NCBI GenBank assembly: GCA_027475525.1
Contig: JAMWFC010000119.1
Location: 1 to 64,000 of the forward strand
DNA length: 64,000 nucleotides
Direction: 5' to 3'
DNA from: Macrolepiota albuminosa
Taxonomy: Eukaryota > Basidiomycota > Agaricomycetes > Agaricales > Agaricaceae
The notes beneath the pieces are model-generated. The model worked only from the letters and a program-made list of their open reading frames with translations, made no database searches and was not told where the DNA came from. Of the stretch, positions 1 to 9,962 are shown piece after piece (position 1 is the first letter of the stretch; every line of letters begins with the position of its first letter). The translations under genes were made by a program, and so were the position numbers.

Positions 1-1202
1 TCACATTGACACTGCCGCGTCACGTATTCAACACCCTATGCTGTAGGCCTCGGTATCGTCGACGTTTTGATCAAATTTGGCAGGTAGATCTCGGTCACGC
101 CGTGCTAGCAATGGCCCATACAAGCAAGTTTTTATAGGGTGCTGGTGGCATCACATGGACCATAGCACAGTCAAATTAATAACAGTATTTGACTGAGGAC
201 AGTCAATTTTTCAGTTGGGGAGAGATGATAGGCTTCTACTCAGGCTGAGCACATCAAGAAACACTATAGGCCTACCAACACTTGACATACTGGAGACTCT
301 AGCAACCTTCTTGGACACAAAACATCTCTGGCTTTGGCACTCCATTACAGGCTTTACTTATCAGTCTCAACCACCATTTATCAGTCCTTCAGCACACACT
401 ATCCATTGACTTCAAGGATTTAGGAGGTTCAGAACTCATAGTGCTAGCACAACAGCAAAGAGGTGACTCTGACCAAACCCTGATCAATTTCAAAAGGGGT
501 TAGCATTAGGTGCTGCCATTTAATGAGGCATCTCAATCAGAAGTCTAAAGAATCAATGATGACAGCACAAAATATACTGAAACCCAACATTTTAACCTAT
601 CAGAAATTGATACAATGTTTAGCACCAACATTAACACTCACAGCCTCTGTCAAGGATTTTCTGACCATACCTCAGAGTGGCCTGACCAATTGGAATTACA
701 TTAGAAAGTGAGCAGACTCATACAAATCTAAGTAGCTTTATGCTGTTAGTCACCATCATTCATGTGCTACAAGTCACTGTTGACAGATTGCCATTAGCTG
801 TAATCATGAGAAGAGGTGCTAATTTGTAGCGCTACAAATAGACTCATTTTGAAAATACAGTAGTGCATAATATAAAAGATAGCTACTTCACATATACATA
901 AGAACAAATTGTAACCCATTGAGCACCCAGTTACACTCAGCATTCAAATTGAGCTAGCTTGACCTGACTTTGTCACTAAGTTGGGCACTAGCATCATCTT
1001 TATTGTCCTTGTCATTTACAGTGCTACTTATGGGCATATTGCATTGCACTATTCTTCTTTTTTTCTATACTTTTGCCTAAGCTACAGTGCTTACAGTTTG
1101 CTAAGTAGCATCTGAGGCACTATTATTTAGCACGTTGCCTTATCACAGTTTCTCAAGCACACTGGGACTCTGTCAGGACTCCTCACACATTATGCATGCC
1201 AG
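1..1202. other. No supportable gene; AT-rich degenerate element DNA
   Basis: All six frames are broken into short ORFs without recognisable domains. The stretch lies upstream of the ORF3 remnant of element E and probably holds its decayed 5' part. No LTR, hairpin or RNA gene is visible. The first ~100 bases differ in texture from the rest and may be a separate insertion edge. Confidence 0.4.
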
Positions 1203-1884
1203 GTGCTAAAGACGGTGTTGTACTGCATATCATCCAGCACACCCAACTACAGTTGGCATCATCAGCACCAGAACTCATTCTTTGGTGCAAGGCTGGGTCC
1301 CAAATTCTACTGGTCACCACTGACCAACACCATCTTTGTTGGACAGGAAGCCCATGCAGCCAGGGCCTTTAAGGCCAACAAACTGGGCAATGCTGCACAG
1401 GCACCCCACAACAGCAAGGTGTACCAAGTTGCACCTCAGGGATTCCTCCAAAACCCTCAGAAGCTACGCTGGCTCCATGCACTGGTTAACAACCAGTTTA
1501 TGCCAATCTATCAGCATCAAGCAAGATACCTCCTGCTCAATGAATTCAAATAGGTGACCCTCAATTGTCACCCTACTGCCCAGGACAGGACAATGTCCCA
1601 ATTACTTGAAGAAGTCCAATATAAGACTATTTCCATACCCTTTTCAAGTGCAGAGGAGTGGGAGCAAGTTCTGTGTATGATTGTTCCCTCACAGATCTAT
1701 TGCTGCAAGGAGAATGAAAGAATTGCCTTCATAGGCATGACTCCTCCTGACTCAAAGCAGCCATTTGCTTTGGACTTCCTGGGCTCCTATGCCCTGCTCT
1801 GTGGGCATTCTGGGATGCCCAAGTGTGGACTGGTCTGGCCATGGACTATGCCATGTGCATCTACTGGCATAGCCTCTTCAGGTT
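1203..1884 (+). pseudogene. ORF3 of element E, 5' segment (interrupted)
   Basis: This is an unrecognised protein found here in three copies (also 16613-19915 and 46845-49642, both minus strand). It sits between the chromodomain end of pol and the 3' LTR. The segment reads in two overlapping frames (1203-1553 and 1554-1884) and ends in LFRF. Its continuation resumes at 7887 with ALVY. In the uninterrupted copy near 47.7 kb the corresponding residues are contiguous (LFGFVLVHAL). Conserved short motifs are LDFLGSYALL and MDYAMCIYW. No catalytic motif is recognised. Function is unknown; the position is that of env in other Gypsy elements, but no signal peptide or membrane segment supports an envelope role. 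Confidence 0.6.
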
Positions 1885-1887
1885 TTG

Positions 1888-2062
1888 GCGACCTTCCAAA
1901 TGAAGGCACGCCATGCAGGAGGGTCGTATTTTGACATGTGACATTGGTGTGACCGAAGCAGCTTGTCTCAAACCTTCATCAAGCTGCATGAAGTTTTATC
2001 GTACTGGTAGAGATTCCTTTCAGCCACTCTAGCTCAATCTTCTATAGTTTTTCAATTACCGT
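1888..2062 (+). repeat. Left direct repeat (A1) of the Ngaro-like element
   Basis: About 170 bases that recur with few differences at 7619-7791. Both start with GACCTTCCAAATGAAGGC and run to CTATAGTTTTTC. The left copy abuts the host ORF3, so it marks the 5' end of the element. Confidence 0.8.
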
Positions 2063-2182
2063 TTACCTCTATAGCAGGTATTTATTACCGCATTCAAAGG
2101 TGGAAAGTCGGTGCCTACTGCCCAAACTTTGTGACCATCTTTGGTCATCCATCAGGCTGGTCATCTGCCGTCCCCTAGTGGC

Positions 2183-2850
2183 ATGGAATCTCAGACCATG
2201 CTCGGCGCTGCTGAGATGGGTACCGATGATGTTGGCGCCCCTGCACCTGTTCCAACTGATGACACTGTGGGCATTCGTAGAGAGAGATCCCCTTCCCCGG
2301 TGACTGTTCCGGTGCGCCCTCCCTCTAAGTGTTTGCATGCCCAAAAGGCTTGCATGCAGGAGGACTCTGGTTTGGCGGAGGTGTCGCTGTCCATCGCAGA
2401 TGCATATATGCGTGATTCTGTGCCTGTTTTCCTTGACAATAGCACGTTGCGCACTCCAGGCCCTGCTCCATGCTTGCATGGGTCTACCCCCACAGTCCTT
2501 TCTCCAGCAGCGGCCGATCTGTATCGCCCGCCGTCTCCAGGTTTTGTAAGGTCCGAAAATGGGGATGCCGACGAGGAGCGTGTCATCACCTTGACCGATG
2601 CAGCCCTGCTGGAACTGTTGCAGGCTCATGGGCTCCAACTTGAACGCAAAGGTGATTTGTGCTCCCTTGGATCGATCTTCCTTACTTCATGTGCTCCTCT
2701 TATCTCTTGGTTTTTCCCCTCTTGTGTTCTTGTCGTGTCGTTTTTGTTTGTTGTGTCGTCAGGTTTTAATTGTCGTATCATCGTGTCTTTGCCTCCTTGC
2801 GTTCTCGGCGTTCGTTGTAGCATTGTATTTTTGTGTGCCTTTTATGTTTA
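2183..2850 (+). CDS. Possible first exon/ORF1 of the Ngaro-like element
   Basis: The ORF starts at the ATG at 2183, soon after the left repeat. The first ~155 residues are Pro/Ser/Asp-rich and end in a short helical stretch (LLELLQAHGLQLERK). After that the translation becomes hydrophobic and Cys/Val/Phe-rich, and the DNA is T-rich like an intron or spacer. A splice donor near 2649 is possible. The protein is not recognised. It may be the N-terminal part of gag joined to downstream sequence around 3170 or 3489, but I cannot prove a splice. Confidence 0.35.
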
Positions 2851-3488
2851 GGCTCTTATACTGGCTCCTGCCGGTTTTTGTGTGATGAGGTTTGATATCT
2901 GTTATGCGCATATTATGACTTCCGTGTTGCCTTGGTTGATTTCATTTTGTGGACATGCTCCTGTCTCATATCCCTGTCATTGGCCGTTTTTTCTCTCAAC
3001 GGCAGGCGCTATGCGCACTCTTGTGCAATTTTGTGTTTTGGGTCGCCGTTTTTGTGCCACAGCTTTCTTAATGGCTTTCTTGCCTTTCTCCGGTTGCGAG
3101 AGATTCTTTGTGCCGGTCTAATCTTTGTTCGCTGCAGTGCTGACTGGTTCCTTTTGTCCACCTTAGATGTGCTTGATCACTTGCATGCTATTAACAACCG
3201 CCTGGGGAATGTTCCCTGTGAGGGTCCTCCTCCCAATCGTGCTGTCCATATGGAGCGTTTGCCTCATTCAGCATTGCTTCGCAGTGAGGGCATCGACACT
3301 GTTCCTGCAACTGGTCAGCAGGACGCGTTCCTGGCCGTGCCGCTTGCACAGCCTGCTGTGCTCTGAGCTTCTGGCATTCTTCTGGCGAGTGAGGGTGCCC
3401 CCACCCACCAGGCATCCCCTGATGCATCCCACTTATTGAGAGTTTTACATGGTCCTCCATCTGAAGTTGGCAGGCTCTGGAGCAGGGT

Positions 3489-4271
3489 ATGCTCGAATAT
3501 ATTCCACTTGATCTCCTGATGGATGATGCGTGTCGTCGGGCAACACGTGAGCCACTGCCCCCCGAGTCTTCCTTCGTGATCTCTAATGGGAAACTGCATC
3601 TCCCAGGCACCTCCTTTGACACGTCGCACAAAGCTAAGCTCTCCTTTGACGACTGGTCCGCAGCATCAGAAAATCTCATTCTTGCCATGTGTGTTCACCT
3701 CCGTGCTGGCACTGACGTTGGATCGGGAGGCCCGGTCGCTAACACGATCGCAGATTCCTTCGAAGCGCACTTTTGGCACTTAAAGTCTTGTCCAGACGCT
3801 TGGATGGAGTATGGTTTAATTCTCGATTATGACCGGCGTCTGCGGGCTTTATTCCTACAAGAGTCGCACTCCTTTTGTATGGATACGTTTCAAATCGACA
3901 TTTGGCAGGAATGTGTTGCGACGCAGCACGCTGGGCATGTTACAGTGTTGGACAATAGACTTGCTGAGATGGAGTCCTTTCTTGCACGCAATAAGACCTC
4001 CTTTCCGAAGTCACGGGATGGTTTCTTGTCCTCAGGCCCCCGTTCAAAGTGTCTCTCCTGCAGATCGTTGGAACACAAATTGCCGACGTGTCGTGCTGTG
4101 CCCCGATTCCTCTGTCGTGAAGGCCGCTCTTGGCATGCTCCTAACGGAAACTCCGTCTGCTTTGCATTCAATGGGTTCGCCTCATGTGACAAGGGATCTA
4201 GGTGTATCCATGCCCATGTTTGTTCCCTGTGCAGTGCTTCTGTGCACGGTGCACAGGCCTGTACTGCTTGA
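3489..4271 (+). CDS. Gag-like protein with C/H-rich zinc finger (Ngaro-like element)
   Basis: A 260-residue open frame upstream of the reverse transcriptase. The N-terminal two thirds is mixed helical. The C-terminal ~70 residues contain repeated Cys/His spacing (CLSC, then a CFAF..C..C..H unit, then CSLC...HGAQAC), which looks like a CCCH-plus-knuckle nucleic-acid-binding region. Such a finger just before RT is common in basidiomycete tyrosine-recombinase retroelements. The downstream RT frame overlaps its end in another frame (3829-4857), so expression of RT probably needs frameshifting or a corrected frame. The gag assignment is by position and finger only. Confidence 0.55.
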   Translation: MLEYIPLDLLMDDACRRATREPLPPESSFVISNGKLHLPGTSFDTSHKAKLSFDDWSAASENLILAMCVHLRAGTDVGSGGPVANTIADSFEAHFWHLKSCPDAWMEYGLILDYDRRLRALFLQESHSFCMDTFQIDIWQECVATQHAGHVTVLDNRLAEMESFLARNKTSFPKSRDGFLSSGPRSKCLSCRSLEHKLPTCRAVPRFLCREGRSWHAPNGNSVCFAFNGFASCDKGSRCIHAHVCSLCSASVHGAQACTA

Positions 4272-4289
4272 TGTTGTGTTTCCTCTCTC

Positions 4290-5355
4290 CACACCCTTGC
4301 AGGCTGATCGCTGGAAAATTGCTCTGCGTGATGCTGGGGTGCTGGATAAATTTTCGGAGGTGCTGAAAGGCCTCCGTGTAGGTTTTGATATTGGTCTGGA
4401 TTCTTTGTCTCTCTCTCATTTGTTCATTCCACGTAATCATTATCGAGCCGCTCAGGCTCATGAATTTCTCATTTCAAAATACATTGCAGAAGTTTCTTTG
4501 GGACATGTGTCCCCCGGTTTCTCTCCTGAACTTGCAGAGTCCTTATTCGGCCCATTTTGTTGTGTCCCTTTGAATGTTATTTCTGGTTCCTCTGGCAAAC
4601 TTCGTGTCACTTTAGATCTTTCTTTCCCTCGTAATGACCCTCTTATTAGATCCATAAACTCTTTCATCGACGTGGACGATTTTCCTTGCAATTGGGGGAC
4701 CTTCTCCGCCTGCTGGTTGCTCGTTGCAGATGCGCCCCCTATGAGCCAGGTGGCAGTTTTTGATGTTGACTCTGCCTTTCAAAACATCCCCACCTGCCCA
4801 AAGGACTGGCATAAGCTGGCTGTATGTATCGATGGCAATATCTATTTCAATTTCTGACTAAACTTTGGGATTTCTTCGGCGCCTGGTGTATTTGGTCTGG
4901 TTGCGGATGCCATTGTCGCCATTTTTAAAAGCCGAGGGGTTGACGACGTGTTGAAATGGGTTGACGACTTTATATTTTTCCGATATCCTGTGGTTGGCTG
5001 TGACCCCGTCGCATTTTTGTTCGATGAGCGTCTCATTTGGTCGATAGCAAAGGATTTAGGTTGGCCATGGTCTGCAGACAAGCACTGCCCTTTTGCAGCT
5101 TTCTTTTCTTACATTGGTTTCTGGTGGTCACTCGAATGGAAAACAGTGGAATTACCTGATGCAAAGCATGTGAAATACCTTTCAAAATTAGACGAGTGGT
5201 CCGAGACTGCTCGAATTACCTTAAAGATGACCGAGTCCCTAATTGGCACTTTAAACCATGTATGTTTGGTCCTCCCCGCTGGTTGTTCACACCTCCCGTC
5301 TCTTTTTGTGTTCTGGTCAAAGTTTCCTTTCAACAACAATGGTTTCATAACTTGA
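4290..5355 (+). pseudogene. Reverse transcriptase domain, Ngaro-like element (frameshifted)
   Basis: The RT fingers and palm are readable up to 4857. They include KLRVTLDLSF and the first catalytic motif FDVDSAFQNIP, where the Asp pair-like FDVDSAF is typical of YR-element RTs. The frame then stops after NFNF and continues in another frame from about 4858: FGISSAPGVFG, then KWVDDF carrying the two palm aspartates (the YxDD position reads WVDD). The thumb/connection follows to 5355. At least one frameshift at ~4857 and a stop at 5353-5355 make this copy non-coding as assembled. It copies the element RNA for integration by the downstream recombinase. Confidence 0.8.
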
Positions 5356-5370
5356 CGTCCTTCCCACGCT

Positions 5371-5817
5371 GTGTTGCAAGACATTTTATGGTGGCGAAAC
5401 ACATTACAGAGTGAATGGTGTGGCTTGCATGTCATTCGCCCACCAACGCCCTTGAATATAGACTTGTATGTCGATGCCTCTACAACATGGGGTATAGGTC
5501 TTGTCATCGACAAGTGCTGGCTGGCTTGGAAATTCAAGGATAATTGGGATTCAGATGGTCAGGACATAAACTGGGCAGAGATGGTTGCAGTTGATCTTGC
5601 AGTGCGGACCTTGGTACATGCGGACTATCATGATTGTCATATCATCCTCAAGTCTGACAATTCAGGTGTTGTAGGAGCGCTTCAGGCAGGCCATTCCTGC
5701 GGCCCCCACCAGAATTACATTTTGCGACGTATTGTTGACACTTTCCAATCTGCATCGATATGGGTTACTACCACGTGGGTCCCGTCTGCAGACAACATGG
5801 CGGACAGCCCCTCTTGA
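5371..5817 (+). CDS. RNase H domain, Ngaro-like element
   Basis: A 148-residue frame directly after the RT, in a different frame. It carries the expected acidic residues of RNase HI: YVDASTTWG (first Asp), NWAEMVAV (Glu) and LKSDNSGVVGAL (Asp), with SADNMAD near the end as the fourth acidic position. It degrades the RNA strand during reverse transcription. No methyltransferase-like domain follows, which separates it from DIRS1-type elements. Confidence 0.8.
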   Translation: MLQDILWWRNTLQSEWCGLHVIRPPTPLNIDLYVDASTTWGIGLVIDKCWLAWKFKDNWDSDGQDINWAEMVAVDLAVRTLVHADYHDCHIILKSDNSGVVGALQAGHSCGPHQNYILRRIVDTFQSASIWVTTTWVPSADNMADSPS

Positions 5818-6095
5818 GGTCATTTCCCTCCTCGTCACCTGCTTTACCAGTTCCCACCTTGTATCCCGTCTTATTTGACTTCGTTTGTTTGCAATTCTGT
5901 CAGACATTCAGATGTGCCTCATTCATGATTCGCAATTGTTTGTGTGTTCCTTTACAGTAATCTGTTATCCTGTGTACTTGTAGCTCATGCCTTCCCATGT
6001 TTTGTGTTCAAACTCTGTCTCTTACTTTGTATAATCATTTCCCCTCTGTAAAGCAGTTTTTTACACATGTTTTTTGACTGTAACGTTGAGACCTT

Positions 6096-7310
6096 GTGCA
6101 TAACGTCACTCTCCTGTGCAACATGCCCATCCACCTCTCGCTCCTGCCAAAGGACATGGCAGCTGTTCTGTCGTCTTCTCGTTATCACCCTTATCATCCT
6201 CCGCCAAGGACTCAGAATGGTCTCAACAGAGACCGATCATCCCTTTACAGTCATGACACTGCTCACAGAAACAACCTGCATTCCACTACATCGCTCCCTA
6301 CAAATTTGAACAGCCGTTCTTCTATTTTGTCAAAGTCTGAGCGTGATTTAGTGGATAGCGTTATTGCGCACTCATGGGCATCTTCAACCTCTAAGCGGTA
6401 TTTGTCCGCCATCACACACTTCCTAAAATTCTGCAACCTTCACAATGTGCCTGATAATTGTATATGGCCAGCCTCAGAGGATCTGTTATGTTTTTATGAT
6501 GCATCTATGGCCGGGACTGTTGCCGGCAGAACAGTCTCCAATAAGATAACAGGTTTGCGCTCTTGGCACATTCAAAACAATCTTCCATGGAATACTTCGC
6601 TTCAATTGAGACAGACCGTACGAGGGACTGAAAACCTTTGCCCGTTGTCGTCATTCCAGAAGGAACACCCTCCAGCATCAGTCGAAATGTTGGAAGTGCT
6701 CGCCTCTAATCTGGATCTTTCTGATCCATTACATGCATGTGTATTAGCGATGGCCACTATTGCTTTCTGGGGTCAAATACGACTTGGCGAGATACTACCT
6801 CCACAGGAGCGAGATTTTGATAGTTCAAAAGTGCCTTCATGGGGAAACTTTGGATTACCTAACCAGTCAGGATCTCGGTCTCTTTTTCTCCCTTACACTA
6901 AGAAAGCAGGTAGGAAAGGCAAGACCGTCGTTATCACTCAGCAGAAAGGTTCTGGGGACCCGATTGTTGCTCTGGCCAACCATGCTCGCTTGAATGGTGT
7001 TTCTCATGGATTTTCTCTTTGCATGTATAGGAACAGGAAGGGAGACTTCGTGGCCCTTACTGCGCAGAAATTGTTTTTGGTCGTCAACCCTATTCTTGAG
7101 TGTTTTTCTCTGCCAAGCATCAGCGGCCATTGCTTTCGAATTGGGGGCACTACCACTCTCCTGCTGAAGGGTGTCCCTCCTGATGTAGTCAAAGCCATGG
7201 GCCGTTGGACATCCAATTCCTTTCTTTGTTATTGGCATCATTTAGAACTTATTGCACCAATGTATGTGGAGTTGTTACGACCAGTCATGTCCTATATGGA
7301 TAAACGATAG
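6096..7310 (+). CDS. Tyrosine recombinase (integrase) of the Ngaro-like element
   Basis: An uninterrupted 404-residue frame. The N-terminal SAM-like core-binding region (about residues 85-180) includes SWASSTSKRYLSAITHF. The catalytic domain has Box I Arg in GQIRLGEIL (~residue 230), Box II H-x2-R in SGHCFRIGG (~345), GRW (~368) and the nucleophile Tyr in FLCYWHH (~376). All four R-H-R-Y positions are present, so this protein could be active. It integrates circular cDNA without making target-site duplications, in agreement with the clean junctions of this insertion. The true start may be the Met at about 6147. RT of the same element is frameshifted, so the copy is at best partly functional. 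Confidence 0.85.
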   Translation: MHNVTLLCNMPIHLSLLPKDMAAVLSSSRYHPYHPPPRTQNGLNRDRSSLYSHDTAHRNNLHSTTSLPTNLNSRSSILSKSERDLVDSVIAHSWASSTSKRYLSAITHFLKFCNLHNVPDNCIWPASEDLLCFYDASMAGTVAGRTVSNKITGLRSWHIQNNLPWNTSLQLRQTVRGTENLCPLSSFQKEHPPASVEMLEVLASNLDLSDPLHACVLAMATIAFWGQIRLGEILPPQERDFDSSKVPSWGNFGLPNQSGSRSLFLPYTKKAGRKGKTVVITQQKGSGDPIVALANHARLNGVSHGFSLCMYRNRKGDFVALTAQKLFLVVNPILECFSLPSISGHCFRIGGTTTLLLKGVPPDVVKAMGRWTSNSFLCYWHHLELIAPMYVELLRPVMSYMDKR

Positions 7311-7618
7311 TCTTTGGGTTGGGATCTCATCTACTCATCTCACTTCATCCTGAGTTTCCTCCGTCTCTCGGGGTGGGGTCAGTTTCTCTTGTAGACTCAT
7401 GGATGACACCTTGTCCCTATGCATACGTATCCAGATACTACCCCTATTCTCGTTGGATATTCATATGCAGGGGACTCCCACCCATTTCTTGGACACCGTG
7501 CATAATGGATTCATTTATATCACAGACTACCATCAGATACGGTCGTACACACTCATAACTAGTTACCTTCTCTAATCGGATGACGTTTTTGGGTCACACC
7601 CGGAACGAGCACAAAATG

Positions 7619-7791
7619 GTGACCTTCCAAATGAAGGCACACCATGCAGGAGGGTTGGATTTTGATGTGTGACATTGGTGTGACCGAAGCAGCTTGTCTC
7701 AAACCTTCATCAAGCTGGACGAAGTTTTATCGTACTGGTAGAGATTCCTTTCAGCCACTCTAGCTCAATCTTCTATAGTTTTTCGATTACC
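7619..7791 (+). repeat. Right internal direct repeat (A2) of the Ngaro-like element
   Basis: A near copy of 1888-2062. It lies after the recombinase gene and is followed by ~95 bases (7792-7886) that end the element. In Ngaro elements the order is A1-genes-B1-A2-B2. The 95-base tail would be B2. I could not find a convincing B1 copy in 7311-7618. Confidence 0.7.
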
Positions 7792-7886
7792 CTCCCTCCC
7801 TCCTCTTACTATGATAATTCACATATTTTCCTTATCTCTATACCTTTTAATCACCTATGCATTTTGTCCTCTATCCAGGAGTCAGT

Positions 7887-8655
7887 TTGCACTTGTTTAT
7901 GCTATTTGTACTAGCCACCCCTCCAAGTCCATGGTGCATAAGCACCTGGCATACATATTGGCATGGCCTGGCCTCCACAAAGAGGCCATTGCTGACTACA
8001 AGGTGGTTACAGAGCAGCCATTTGTGCCCCTTCAATTTTGAGACCCAAATTTTGAGTCTCAGCCTGTTGACATCTCAGAGGAATCCTCCTCCATTTTTAC
8101 CACCTTGGACACATTATGCATCCTTATTCACAATTAGATTCCAGTCAGCTGGGCTGACCATGCCTATACATATGGGGTCATTTTTTTGGCCTACATATTC
8201 TTTGCCAACTGCAAGCTGCAGCAATCAACAATGAGAGGCTCCAATGCATTGATCAGTACAGGACTCCCCCATCCATCACTGAGTGGGATGGGTGGCATGA
8301 GGCCACCATTGGCAATTGTCAATGCCTGCTGCTGCAGCAGCAGGATAATTGTTGCATTTTTGACAATGCATTCTGAAATGGAATGTATCTCCTCATTGGG
8401 CAAGACCCTTACACCCATAAACTGTGGATGCACCACTATGTGTCTGATGATGGGGCTCTTTCTGAGCTCAATGAACCTATGATGAGTCACACTGTTGACC
8501 CTACTCTCACATTGTCCCTGCTATGGGACTATGATAATTCCTTGCCTCAGGCAGGCCCTTCAGGCACCTCTCACAAGCCTGCACTTGAGAATGATCTCCT
8601 CAACTATAACATGGACAATGTGATCTATTCTGGGAGCCTGGGGACTCTCCTATAA
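7887..8655 (+). pseudogene. ORF3 of element E, 3' segment
   Basis: Continuation of the ORF3 product after the retroelement insertion. It reads ALVYAICTSHPSK then MVHKHLAYILAW, a stop at about 8039, and a last frame 8383-8655 beginning MYLLIGQDPYTH and ending shortly before the PPT. The same blocks occur in element B at 46845-47777, where YLLIGQD and DPTLTLS are conserved. The C terminus is acidic and Pro/Ser-rich (AGPSGTS). Several frameshifts and stops show it is dead. Function is unknown. Confidence 0.6.
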
Positions 8656-8720
8656 GCCCCCATTTCTGACTTATCAATAGCCTGACCATCATAGTACTTC
8701 AAAACCATAACTTGATCTGA

Positions 8721-8727
8721 TTGGGGG
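8721..8727 (+). other. Polypurine tract of element E
   Basis: TGGGGGG directly precedes the LTR start TGTGTAGCG. The equivalent run lies beside the LTR of element B (46802-46809, minus strand). It would prime plus-strand DNA synthesis. Confidence 0.65.
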
Positions 8728-8967
8728 GTGTGTAGCGTAGTGCACTAGGTGGCCATGGCCACCTAGCTTATAGTTAGTATTAGCATCAATTATATTATAT
8801 TTATTATAATTTAATTTAATTATTACATACATATAAATAAGTAATTAGTTGCTGCTTTTAAAGCAGCTTATATTTTTGTGTTTAAACTACATAGTCAATA
8901 GACCAGACTGGTCTGATTCTGTGTAGTGTGAACCTATTAAGCTCTCACAATTCATAACTTCATTACA
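8728..8967 (+). repeat. 3' LTR of element E
   Basis: About 240 bp starting TGTGTAGCGTAG and ending CATAACTTCATTACA, so TG...CA. It is homologous over its whole length to the LTRs at 46566-46801 and 62358-62666 (minus strand). It contains an AT-rich centre and a GCTGCTTTTAAAGCAGC palindrome. Confidence 0.75.
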
Positions 8968-9184
8968 CTATGACTTTGAAACTGGTGATGACCAGGAGTG
9001 GTTTGTAGATGACATCATAGGTTATCAATAGACAGTAGATGGACACCTTGAATTTGAAGTGAGATGGAGTCTAGGTGATACCACCTGGAAGCCTCTGGCA
9101 AACTGCAAGGATCTTGCAGCACTGAATTGTTACCTAGAGTTACATAGCATGAAACAACCACAACAGCTAGCAAAACATGCATAA
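8968..9184 (+). pseudogene. Chromodomain end of Gypsy pol, element F
   Basis: The plus-strand translation begins YDFETGDDQEW and contains the chromodomain block LEFEVRWSLGDTTW, then LAALNCYLEL and QQLAKHA before a stop. This is the C-terminal targeting module of a chromovirus integrase; chromodomains bind methylated histone tails and steer insertion. It lacks the upstream pol because element E is inserted immediately before it. An in-frame TAG follows DDIIGYQ. The same block is at 20137-20307 (element C) and 49746-50150 (element B). Confidence 0.7.
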
Positions 9185-9321
9185 TGCATGCTGAGGTGGT
9201 AGTTGGTAGACAAAGTCCACTTTGATGATGCCCAGATTACATTGATGGCCAAATATTTATAGTTGTTTACACCACTAATAGAGTTAAAAGAATTTTTTTT
9301 TCTTTCTAACTCCCAACACAC

Positions 9322-9882
9322 TGTCAGAGATCACTGACCTGGGAGCTTGCTGTTGAGCAATGAAACTGCTAGTCAGAGGGGCTCAGAGAGCTCCAGCATA
9401 ATAGTCTAAAGTACTCTGAGATAAGGCTGATCATAGTAGGAGCTTGACCAGAGTGAATATGAGGTTTGAGCATGAGTATAACAAGTTAGACAACTTAGAA
9501 TTATATGGGAAACAAAGAGGCAAATAAGTTTATTAAGAGTAAAAGAGGAAAGAGACAGAGAGTAGAGAAAAAGATAAGTAGTTAAAACCAAGACTAAGAA
9601 TTGACTAAGAGGTCAAAGCTTTATATACTTGGAGAAGGCCAGGACATGCCCCATGTCAGCAGAGTACCCATTTTGAAGAAGGAGCATAAGAGAAAACAGG
9701 GCTGAGAGGAAGAGCCTGAATGGAGAAAGAAGGTGATGTGCCACTGATGTGTAGTGCACCATCAAGAAGCAGGTTGTGTGCATGAGTCACCTTGAATAGA
9801 GAAAGTCAGAGTTGGGATCAAAAGAGAACAGTGATATGAGTAGAGAGTTGAGAATTGTCAGAAAAGTGAGTAGATCATGACA
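9322..9882 (-). repeat. 3' LTR of element G (minus orientation)
   Basis: Begins TGTCAGAGATC and ends GATCATGACA, so it has TGTCA...TGACA ends like family A LTRs. On the internal side it is followed by TCACCCCCTGCT, which on the minus strand is a purine-rich tract ending GGGGGTGA exactly as in family A. So this is the 3' LTR of a minus-strand element, inserted in the spacer downstream of the F chromodomain. It is AT-rich and shares only its ends and neighbour with family A. Confidence 0.55.
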
Positions 9883-9962
9883 TCACCCCCTGCTAATGCT
9901 GAGCCCTCAAGGTGTGCCTGCAGAGTCAGAAGATCTCCAAGATTTAGGAGTAGGTATGGGAC

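Larger units (their letters stand above)
1885..7886 (+). mobile_element. Ngaro/DIRS-like tyrosine-recombinase retrotransposon
   Basis: A ~6.0-kb element encodes, in order, a gag-like protein with a C/H-rich finger, reverse transcriptase, RNase H and a tyrosine recombinase. It has no DDE integrase. The order RT-RH-YR without a methyltransferase domain matches Ngaro-type rather than DIRS1-type elements. A ~170-bp direct repeat occurs at the left end (1888-2062) and near the right end (7619-7791), as in split-direct-repeat elements. The insertion interrupts ORF3 of element E cleanly and no target duplication is visible, which is expected for recombinase-mediated insertion. The exact ends are inferred from resumption of ORF3 and may be off by a few bases. 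Confidence 0.8.
1..8967 (+). mobile_element. Gypsy-type LTR retrotransposon E, 3' part
   Basis: This is the 3' portion of an LTR element whose 5' end lies outside the window. Order on the plus strand is ORF3 remnant, polypurine tract (8721-8727), then a 240-bp LTR ending at 8967. The same order (ORF3, G-run PPT, related LTR) is seen in element B on the minus strand at 46.6-49.6 kb, so the assignment rests on two copies. The element is interrupted by a tyrosine-recombinase retroelement. It ends directly against a pol fragment of another Gypsy copy (F), into which it appears to have inserted. Confidence 0.65.

Noticed and set aside
2069..2638. 189-codon minus-strand frame at the start of the Ngaro-like element
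   Set aside because: Opposite to ORF1, Arg/His/Cys-rich and without any recognisable domain; most likely a shadow.
1885..7886. Classifying the YR element as a Crypton
   Set aside because: It encodes RT and RNase H as well as the recombinase; Cryptons have only the recombinase.
1203..8655. ORF3 as a retroviral-type envelope gene
   Set aside because: The position fits, but there is no signal peptide, transmembrane anchor or cleavage site in any of the three copies.
8728..8967. AT-rich palindromic stretch as a MITE
   Set aside because: It matches the LTRs of element B in full, has TG...CA ends and an adjacent PPT, so it is an LTR.
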